A stretch of 6,669 nucleotides of DNA, from NCBI GenBank assembly GCA_017459485.1, contig JAFUCW010000093.1, forward strand, positions 1 through 6,669, read 5' to 3'. Of the stretch, positions 1 through 5,060 are shown one piece after another. The stretch comes from Eggerthellaceae bacterium (GTDB lineage Bacteria; Actinomycetota; Coriobacteriia; Coriobacteriales; Eggerthellaceae). Every line of letters starts with the position of its first letter. Position 1 is the first letter of the stretch. The notes under the pieces are model-generated. The model saw nothing but the letters and a program-made list of their open reading frames with translations. It was not told where the DNA came from and ran no database searches. Position numbers and translations under genes: made by a program.

Positions 1-956
1 CGAAGCTCATGTGCGACGAGGCTGCCGCAGCGGGCGCCCATGCGGTGAAATTTCAAACCTACAAGGCAGGAACGCTTGCATCGAAGCATTCGCCTTCGTA
101 TTGGGACACGAACGAGGAACCTGCGACCAGCCAATATGAGCTGTTCCAGAAGTTTGATTCTTTCGGTCAGCCTGAGTACGAAGAGCTTGCAACGCACTGC
201 AAAGGCATTGGTGTCGATTTCTGCTCCACGGCGTTCGACTTCGAAAGCGCCGACTACCTTGAGCCGCTCATGGACGTCTATAAGGTGTCTTCTTCGGACC
301 TGACGAACCTTCCTTTCATCCGTTATCAGGCGGCGAAGGGCAAGCCCATCGTCATGTCGGTGGGCGCGGCGAACCTGGCCGAAATGCAGGCGGCGATGGC
401 GACAGTGCGCGAGGTGAACGACAAACCGCTTGCGCTGCTGCATTGCGTGCTTGAATATCCTACGCCCTATCAAGACGCCAATTTGCGCCGTATTGCGGCG
501 TTGCGCGAAGCGTTCCCCGACTGCATCATCGGCTACTCCGACCATTGCAAGCCCGATGCGAGTCACGATGTGGTCAAGATTGCTTATGCGATGGGTGCAA
601 CGGTAGTAGAGAAGCATTTCACGCTCGACAAAACGCTTGTGGGCAACGACCATTACCACGCTATGGACCCCGACGACGTGCGGGGAATCCTGGAGGGCGT
701 GGCGTTTGTGGAGAAGCTTTTGGGCACCGCGGAACTCGAGTACAGCGAAACGGAATTCTTTGCTCGCCTGAATGCCCGTCGATCATTGGTGGCTGCGTGC
801 GACATACCCGCTGGTACAACGATCGAAGAGCGTATGCTTACCTTCAAGCGTCCCGGCACAGGCGTACCTCCTTCGCGAATCGATGAAGTTGTGGGCAGGG
901 TGGCGTCGGCGGACATTCCGGTGGATACCGTCATAATGAACAACATGATTGAATAG
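1..956 (+). CDS. neuB: NeuB-family N-acetylneuraminate (nonulosonic acid) synthase, 5' end outside the window
   Basis: Enzymes of this family condense phosphoenolpyruvate with a hexosamine-derived sugar to make a nine-carbon sialic-type acid for surface glycans, in the cytoplasm. The reading frame is open from position 3. The ATG at 9 is internal, because the first visible residues (KLMCDEAAAAGAHAVKFQTY) match a family segment that normally lies some 20-30 residues in, so the true start is upstream. The TIM-barrel part shows KVSSSDLTN, LLHCV, GYSDHC (531-548) and EKHFTLD (609-629), followed by GNDHYHAMDP. A C-terminal SAF (antifreeze-like) domain from about 777 to 953 shows RRSLVA, DIPAG and KRPGTGVPP. 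About 317 residues are visible against roughly 340-350 for the family. The substrate cannot be settled: NeuB, LegI, PseI and SpsE types share these motifs, and the HYHAMDP segment is not the classical NeuB form. It ends 409 bp before mraZ and is probably not in the same operon. The family is secure; the gene symbol is less so. Confidence 0.85.
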   Translation, partial: KLMCDEAAAAGAHAVKFQTYKAGTLASKHSPSYWDTNEEPATSQYELFQKFDSFGQPEYEELATHCKGIGVDFCSTAFDFESADYLEPLMDVYKVSSSDLTNLPFIRYQAAKGKPIVMSVGAANLAEMQAAMATVREVNDKPLALLHCVLEYPTPYQDANLRRIAALREAFPDCIIGYSDHCKPDASHDVVKIAYAMGATVVEKHFTLDKTLVGNDHYHAMDPDDVRGILEGVAFVEKLLGTAELEYSETEFFARLNARRSLVAACDIPAGTTIEERMLTFKRPGTGVPPSRIDEVVGRVASADIPVDTVIMNNMIE

Positions 957-972
957 ACAGCTGCGCTTGGCC

Positions 973-1009
973 AAAAGGGCAGCCGGCGCATTGCGCAGGC
1001 CCGCGTTTT
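973..1009 (+). terminator. Possible weak intrinsic terminator after neuB
   Basis: A hairpin starts 25 nt after the neuB stop. GCC (982-984) pairs with GGC (998-1000) and GCGC (986-989) pairs with GCGC (993-996), with a G/A mismatch between them and an ATT loop. It is followed after five bases by TTTTGTT (1006-1012). An alternative outer pairing is AAAAGGGC (973-980) with GCCC and TTTT. The U-tract is short and not adjacent to the stem, so this is only a candidate. Confidence 0.3.
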
Positions 1010-1083
1010 GTTCCACAAAGTCGCTGGTCGGTAAAGTCGGCTCATCGTCGGTGCCGAGGCTGCATTTCGCGCCTTGGTTTCGC

Positions 1084-1118
1084 TGCAGCAAAAGCGCGGA
1101 AGAGCGCCTTTGCCTGCA
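1084..1118. repeat. 35-nt imperfect inverted repeat (strong hairpin) of unknown role
   Basis: TGCAGCAAAAGCGC (1084-1097) pairs with GCGCCTTTGCCTGCA (1104-1118). This gives 13 base pairs with one A/C mismatch (1093/1108), one bulged C (1114) and a six-base loop GGAAGA. No T-tract follows on either strand, so it does not look like a standard intrinsic terminator. It could be a transcript-end stem for neuB, part of a small RNA, or a protein-binding palindrome. It overlaps a second near-palindrome, TTT-C-GCTGCAGC-A-AAA (1078-1093). The symmetry is plain in the sequence; the function is unknown. Confidence 0.6.
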
Positions 1119-1244
1119 TCTGCCCACAGGTTGCCTACACATTTCTCCCACTTCGCCCCACTCGAAAGCTGAGGCTTACTAACACCATATATAGTGGCAA
1201 TTGGTTATGCGTCCACCGCATCTGGTTTTGGTGCACGAAGATGG

Positions 1245-1329
1245 GTGCAGCCAAGTGTCGTCTGGTGGAAGAAAATGGCCTAAAAATGTTAAAAAATGTT
1301 GCGAAGTGGGGAAAAGTGTCATAGAATGC
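1245..1329 (+). promoter_or_regulatory. Probable MraZ box array (operator repeats, about 10-bp period)
   Basis: RTG triplets start at 1245, 1255, 1265, 1275, 1286, 1296, 1306, 1316 and 1326. Every step is 10 bp except one of 11. The best units are AAAATGG (1272-1278), AAAATGT (1283-1289), AAAATGT (1293-1299), GAAGTGG (1303-1309) and AAAGTGT (1313-1319). They resemble the AAAGTGK-N3 repeats I recall for MraZ in Mollicutes and the TGGG-type repeats known in Escherichia coli. MraZ is an oligomeric ring, and helically phased repeats in front of its own gene are its usual operator. The core (1283-1319) overlaps the -35 region and spacer, which fits autorepression. The outer units at 1245-1267 and at 1326 match poorly and may be chance. 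Confidence 0.7.
1299..1327 (+). promoter_or_regulatory. Predicted promoter of mraZ and the dcw operon
   Basis: TTGCGA (1299-1304, 4 of 6 to TTGACA) and TAGAAT (1322-1327, 5 of 6 to TATAAT) are separated by exactly 17 nt. Transcription would start near 1333-1335, leaving a leader of about 30 nt before the GTG at 1366. The region just upstream (1271-1298) is rich in A-tracts and could act as an UP element. The overlap with the MraZ repeats supports this as the regulated start. No experimental evidence is available. Confidence 0.65.
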
Positions 1330-1365
1330 ATCATGCAGGGTTGAAAGTGGAATGGAAAGGAACCT

Positions 1366-1818
1366 GTGGACGAGGCAAGGAAACGTATCGACTTGAACGG
1401 CGAGTTCCGTTTCAAAGTGGATGCGAAAGGCCGCATGTCCCTTCCTTCGAAGTTTCGCAAAAGCCTTGCAGAGGATCTGGTAGTAACCCCGGACCTTGAC
1501 AGCGAGCATTTGATGGTTTTCGAAGAGCGCGATTTCAACGATTGGGTCGAATCCCTGTTCGTTGATCGCTATGGTGGGTTCCATCCCTCCAATGCGAAGC
1601 ACCTCAACATGCGTCGCGCGCTGAAGGCTCGTTCCTTCAACGTAGAAGTCGACAGCGCGGGTCGTATTCTGCTTCCGGCAGATCAACGAGCGCTTGCGCA
1701 CATCGATCGCGATGTTGTCATAGTGGGGAATACGGGTTACTTCGAGGTCTGGGACGCGAAGCGTTATGGCGAAAAGAGCGCCCAGGTCGACCTGACCGAA
1801 CTGCTCGTTCGCCAGTAA
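1366..1818 (+). CDS. mraZ: Transcriptional regulator MraZ
   Basis: MraZ is a conserved DNA-binding protein encoded first in most dcw clusters, where it generally represses its own operon. The protein has 150 residues and two SpoVT/AbrB-like halves. The first carries VDAKGRMSLPSKFR (residues 18-31) and the second carries VDSAGRILLP (95-104) followed by VVIVGNTGYFEVW. These are the paired D-x-x-GR-x-x-x-P signatures of the family. The start is GTG, chosen because GAAAGGA lies 4-5 nt upstream and translation from it keeps the first signature near the N-terminus. The nearby ATG at 1352 is out of frame. The N-terminus (DEARKRIDLNGEF) is a few residues longer and more polar than the common form, which begins near the equivalent of Gly12. 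The gene lies 4 nt before rsmH. Identification is secure. Confidence 0.95.
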   Translation: MDEARKRIDLNGEFRFKVDAKGRMSLPSKFRKSLAEDLVVTPDLDSEHLMVFEERDFNDWVESLFVDRYGGFHPSNAKHLNMRRALKARSFNVEVDSAGRILLPADQRALAHIDRDVVIVGNTGYFEVWDAKRYGEKSAQVDLTELLVRQ

Positions 1819-1822
1819 AGAC

Positions 1823-2791
1823 GTGGGCGATTTGACAAACGCATATCGGCATATTCCGGTCCTGGCCGCCGAGTGCCTCGAACAATTGAAACTAGAAACG
1901 AAGCACACGTTCGTGGACGCAACACTCGGCGGAGCAGGGCATTCCGTACTCGCAGCTGCAGTTTTAGGGCGCGAGGGCTTGCTCATCGGCATCGACCAGG
2001 ATGCCGCCGCATTAGAAGCGGCGCAAACTCGGCTCCTGGAACTACCCCCCGATCAGCGCCCCGAATTGCAACTGCTGCACGGCAACTTCGGTCTTCTTGA
2101 CCAGCTGCTTCTGGAGGCGAATGTGCCCGGCGTGGACGCGTTTCTGTTCGACCTGGGCGTTTCGTCTTACCAGATAGACACGACAGCACGCGGCTTCTCC
2201 TTCAAGGAGACGGCCCCACTCGACATGCGGATGAATCCGGGGAAACAAACCATAACCGCTGCTGAGATCCTGAACTCCTACAACGCACCAGATCTCACCC
2301 GGATCATCCGTGACTACTCCGACGAGAAGTGGGCAAGCCGCATCGCGGATTTCATTGTGGAGGCCCGCAAGACCCGTCCGTTCGAAACGAGCGACCAGCT
2401 TGTCGAAGTCGTGAAGGCGGCCATCCCCGCACGTGCGCGCCGCGAAGGCGGTCATCCCGCCAAGCGGACGTTCCAGGCACTGCGCATCGAAGTCAATTCC
2501 GAACTTGACGTGCTCGAACATGTTTTGGAAGCGGCGGTGCGCTGGCTCAATCCCGAAGGGCGCATTGCGGTGATCAGCTACCATTCGCTTGAAGATCGCA
2601 TCGTCAAGAATTGCTTTTCCCGTCTGTCGGCAGGATGCACCTGTCCGCCCGACTTGCCCATGTGCGTATGCGGAAACGTGCCGATATTGGACGTTGTCAC
2701 AAAAAAGCCCATTGTCCCTTCGCCTGAAGAGGTAGCGCGCAATTCGCGTGCAAGAAGCGCCAAATTGCGTGTTGCACGCAAATGTGCCTAA
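1823..2791 (+). CDS. rsmH: 16S rRNA (cytosine(1402)-N(4))-methyltransferase RsmH
   Basis: RsmH (formerly MraW) uses S-adenosylmethionine to methylate N4 of C1402 in the decoding centre of 16S rRNA. The 322-residue protein is of normal length. It shows HIPVL (10-14), the SAM-binding loop DATLGGAGHS (32-41), IGIDQD, FDLGVSSYQID (109-119), RGFSF, LDMRMN, HPAKRTFQALRIEVN, ISYHSLEDRIVK and the four-cysteine segment CTCPPDLPMCVC (272-283). It ends with NSRARSAKLRVARK, also typical of the family. The start is GTG four nucleotides after the mraZ stop, with only a weak AAAG upstream, so translation is probably coupled to mraZ. An in-frame TTG at 1832 is the alternative and would remove three residues. 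Identification is secure; the exact start is less so. Confidence 0.96.
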   Translation: MGDLTNAYRHIPVLAAECLEQLKLETKHTFVDATLGGAGHSVLAAAVLGREGLLIGIDQDAAALEAAQTRLLELPPDQRPELQLLHGNFGLLDQLLLEANVPGVDAFLFDLGVSSYQIDTTARGFSFKETAPLDMRMNPGKQTITAAEILNSYNAPDLTRIIRDYSDEKWASRIADFIVEARKTRPFETSDQLVEVVKAAIPARARREGGHPAKRTFQALRIEVNSELDVLEHVLEAAVRWLNPEGRIAVISYHSLEDRIVKNCFSRLSAGCTCPPDLPMCVCGNVPILDVVTKKPIVPSPEEVARNSRARSAKLRVARKCA

Positions 2792-2794
2792 TAA

Positions 2795-2813
2795 ATGCGA
2801 CTTCGCCTCGCAT
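2795..2813 (+). repeat. Small hairpin in the rsmH-ftsL gap
   Basis: ATGCGA (2795-2800) and TCGCAT (2808-2813) form a perfect 6-bp stem around CTTCGCC, just after the rsmH stop. No T-tract follows, so it is not a terminator. It might act as an mRNA-stability or processing element, or be chance. The ftsL ribosome binding site (GGAGAAGGGGG, 2828-2838) lies downstream and is not sequestered by it. Confidence 0.4.
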
Positions 2814-2846
2814 ATGCAGCAATAAACGGAGAAGGGGGCGATACAT

Positions 2847-3296
2847 ATGGCAAGTGCAGCTCGAGCATATGAACGCACATCTGCCGCTCCCCGCCGCGAG
2901 CAGGTCTCCCTGCGCGTGGTCCCCGGTGGGCGCACCGAGAGCGCCTTGTCTCCGCAGGTCGTTTTCCTTGCCAAGATGTTCATGGTTGCCTTGGCGATCT
3001 TCGCCGTGGTCGCATTCCTTCGCATCGGGCTTGCATCGGCAACGGTGACGACCACGCTCCATACCGAAGAGATCAACGCTCAGGTAAACGACATTCGCTC
3101 TGGCAGCGCTCACTTGGAAGTGACCGAAAGCACGCTTTCGAATCCCGTGTCGATCAAGACCACTGCCACGGGCCAGCTGGGAATGAAGGCTCCAACGGAA
3201 GTCGACACGGTTGTGCTCGAGCCCGACGTGGTCGTCTACGACGCAGCAGGTAATCTCTCCCTTGCACGCAGCCTGAGCGCGGACGTCCAAGGTTAA
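2847..3296 (+). CDS. ftsL: Cell division protein FtsL-like, single-pass membrane protein
   Basis: FtsL is a bitopic divisome protein that pairs with FtsB/DivIC and helps activate the FtsW-FtsI synthase. The 149-residue product has a basic cytoplasmic tail (1-37), one membrane helix (about 38-58), and a short external stretch with coiled-coil character (about 68-98). That is followed by LSNPVSIKTTATGQLGMKAP (97-116), which fits the FtsL-type pattern of a coil ending in NP-x-x-I-x-x-x-A-x-x-x-LGM-x-x-P. A further 33 residues follow, ending in QG. The ATG is well supported by AAGGGGG eight bases upstream. Sequence conservation in this family is low, so the call rests on topology, the terminal motif and the position between rsmH and ftsI. 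A divergent FtsB/DivIC-like protein is the main alternative. Confidence 0.8.
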   Translation: MASAARAYERTSAAPRREQVSLRVVPGGRTESALSPQVVFLAKMFMVALAIFAVVAFLRIGLASATVTTTLHTEEINAQVNDIRSGSAHLEVTESTLSNPVSIKTTATGQLGMKAPTEVDTVVLEPDVVVYDAAGNLSLARSLSADVQG

Positions 3297-3305
3297 GGTT
3301 GTCAT

Positions 3306-5045
3306 ATGGCAGCTCGCGGTGCACGGTCCCGCTCGGGTAAGGGCGGTGGGGAAGGCCGTACCCGTTCTCGTGCCACAACGGTTCCCACCTCGTTCGATCC
3401 TGGAGCGCGCCTGAACCTCCTTTTCGGCATCTTCGCCCTGCTTGCCGTTGTCATCGCAGGTCGTTTGGTCTTTTTGACGTTGGTTGTCGGGCCTGAGAAT
3501 GCCGAAAAGGCGGCCGATACGCGTACCATTTCGGTGGAGTTGCCCGCCCGGCGGGGAACTATCTACGATCGCAACGGCATCGTGCTGGCGAAAGACGTTG
3601 ACGCATCAACCATTTATTGCAATCCCTACGAAGTGACCGACGTCAATGGAACGTCGGCGCAGCTTGCTGCCATTTTGGGCGGCGAGTCAACCAGCTACAT
3701 AGAGCCCCTGTCCACGCCCGATACCTCTTTCGCCTACATCTTCCGCAAGGCCGACAAGGATCTGGGTGACAAGATAGAGGCTCTTGGTTTGGAAGGAATC
3801 TACACCATCGACGACTCGAAGCGGGTGTATCCGTGCGGCCAGACGGCGGGTCAGGTGGTTGGCATATGCGATGTCGACGGGCAGGGCCTGACTGGCCTTG
3901 AGCTTTACTACGACGACATCCTTAGCGGGGAAAACGGCGAGCTGGTCGTCGAGCGGGGGCAGAATGGGTTCCCGATCGCCGGTGGGCTGAACCTGCGCAC
4001 TGCCGCCAGAGACGGCGAGGACATCATGATCGCCATAGACCTTGACATGCAGGAGTACCTCGAGGCGCGTCTGGCCGTCGCTGTGTCGGAAATCGGCGGC
4101 AAGACGGGAAACGCGCTGCTCTACGACGCCGGCACGGGCGAAATAGTGGCCATCGCCTCCACGCCTTTCTTGGATCCCGGCGACCGCGAGAACATAGCGC
4201 AAGGCGCCCCCGAACTGAAAGGCGTGACGGCGTCGTTCGAGCCCGGCTCCATTTTCAAGACGGTTTCGGCTGCGGCCATACTCGAAGAAGACGTCCTCAA
4301 GCCGTCGGACACGATCATGTGCCCATCGTATTTGCCCGCCGACGAGTATTTCGTCTCGGACGCCCACGACAGGGCCGACGAAACCATGAGCTTTCGCGAC
4401 ATCATCGCGCGTTCCTCGAACGTGGGCATTTCGCTAGCGTCCGAAAAGCTCGGTTTCTCGAAGCTCTACGATGCGATTATGCGCTACAACCTCAACGAAG
4501 AGACGGGCGTTGACTATCCAGGCGAAGGCGCAGGTTTTTGCGCCGACGTCGAGGACTGGTCGCTCATTCAATCGTACAACGTCAGCTTCGGACAGGGCAT
4601 CACGGTCACTCCTCTTCAGATGAGTCGGTTCTACGGCGCCATCATCAACGATGGGGTGGAATGCACGCCGCATTTGCTGGTCTCGAAGCCCCAAACTGGA
4701 GAGATTGCACGGTACTCGACCGAAAAGGTTTTCGAGAACACCGAAATCCTCCCCACGTTGCAATCGATGCTCAAAAGCGTGGTTGCCGAAGGGACGGCGA
4801 CCGACGCGCAGATAGAAGGCTTCGAACCTGCGGGAAAGACGGGTACAGCCGAATACGCACTCGAGTCGGGCAGCTATGCGGTCGGTTCCTACAACATCAG
4901 CTTCGTGGGCTTTTTGCCCGACACTACCTCCCAGCTTGTGTGTTTTGTGGGAGTGACGGAGGTTCCCGGCGACCGTATTACCACGCCTGCCTTTAGGGAT
5001 ATAATGGAATATGCCATCAACCATTACAGAATTACTCCGCAGTAA
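3306..5045 (+). CDS. ftsI: Peptidoglycan D,D-transpeptidase FtsI (class B penicillin-binding protein)
   Basis: FtsI cross-links septal peptidoglycan outside the membrane, in partnership with FtsW and activated by FtsQLB-type proteins. The 579-residue protein has an Arg/Gly/Ser-rich cytoplasmic tail (1-35) and one uncleaved membrane anchor (about 38-61). The PBP-dimer domain opens with RRGTIYDRNG (82-91). The transpeptidase domain (about 269-575) has the three active-site motifs in order: SIFK (nucleophile Ser315, Lys318), SSN (370-372) and KTG (511-513). The protein ends soon after this domain, with no PASTA repeats, as in FtsI/PBP3 types and unlike PBP2x or SpoVD. The ATG is preceded by TAAGG, which overlaps the ftsL stop codon, so translation of the two is closely linked. 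Seven cysteines lie in the external part. The gene position fixes the divisome rather than the elongation role. Confidence 0.95.
   Translation: MAARGARSRSGKGGGEGRTRSRATTVPTSFDPGARLNLLFGIFALLAVVIAGRLVFLTLVVGPENAEKAADTRTISVELPARRGTIYDRNGIVLAKDVDASTIYCNPYEVTDVNGTSAQLAAILGGESTSYIEPLSTPDTSFAYIFRKADKDLGDKIEALGLEGIYTIDDSKRVYPCGQTAGQVVGICDVDGQGLTGLELYYDDILSGENGELVVERGQNGFPIAGGLNLRTAARDGEDIMIAIDLDMQEYLEARLAVAVSEIGGKTGNALLYDAGTGEIVAIASTPFLDPGDRENIAQGAPELKGVTASFEPGSIFKTVSAAAILEEDVLKPSDTIMCPSYLPADEYFVSDAHDRADETMSFRDIIARSSNVGISLASEKLGFSKLYDAIMRYNLNEETGVDYPGEGAGFCADVEDWSLIQSYNVSFGQGITVTPLQMSRFYGAIINDGVECTPHLLVSKPQTGEIARYSTEKVFENTEILPTLQSMLKSVVAEGTATDAQIEGFEPAGKTGTAEYALESGSYAVGSYNISFVGFLPDTTSQLVCFVGVTEVPGDRITTPAFRDIMEYAINHYRITPQ
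4978..5005 (+). promoter_or_regulatory. Possible internal promoter ahead of murE
   Basis: A perfect TATAAT (5000-5005) lies inside the 3' end of ftsI. TTACCA (4978-4983, 4 of 6 to TTGACA) is 16 nt upstream. Transcription would begin near 5012, about 50 nt before murE. The -10 codes for Asp-Ile-Met and uses an ATA codon, but ATA is used elsewhere in this window, so codon choice alone is not evidence. Chance occurrence is possible. Confidence 0.3.
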
Positions 5046-5060
5046 GGATGGGCACAGCAC

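Larger units (their letters stand above)
957..1365. other. Intergenic region between neuB and mraZ
   Basis: This is a 409-bp stretch with no convincing gene. From left to right it holds a weak terminator-like hairpin after neuB (about 973-1009), a strong 35-nt imperfect hairpin (1084-1118), a 14-bp AT-rich near-palindrome (1183-1196), a short inverted repeat ATGCG/CGCAT (1207-1221), a ladder of RTG repeats (1245-1328), phased A-tracts and a promoter (1299-1327). Short open frames exist but have no ribosome binding site and no recognisable protein character. The left half (about 1010-1083 and 1119-1180) shows nothing I can assign. An uncharacterised small RNA cannot be excluded. Confidence 0.8.

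Noticed and set aside
949..1182. A 77-residue open frame overlapping the end of neuB
   Set aside because: It has no ribosome binding site, and its Arg/Ser/Pro-rich sequence looks like out-of-frame reading. It also covers both candidate hairpins.
1207..1344. A 45-codon open frame starting at an ATG upstream of mraZ and spanning the promoter
   Set aside because: It has no ribosome binding site, runs through the -35, -10 and operator repeats, and its product has no recognisable features. Transcription from the predicted start near 1333 would not include it.
957..1365. A structural RNA such as RNase P RNA or tmRNA in the non-coding gap
   Set aside because: I could not find the conserved core segments of either RNA by eye. 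The hairpins present do not form a known architecture. A covariance-model search would settle this.
1135..1992. A 285-residue - strand open frame across the mraZ control region
   Set aside because: It covers the mraZ promoter, all of mraZ and the start of rsmH. No signal for a divergent gene was found and the sequence is not protein-like.
2042..3076. A 344-residue - strand open frame opposite rsmH and ftsL
   Set aside because: It is a shadow of two well-supported + strand genes and crosses their gap, with no motifs of its own.
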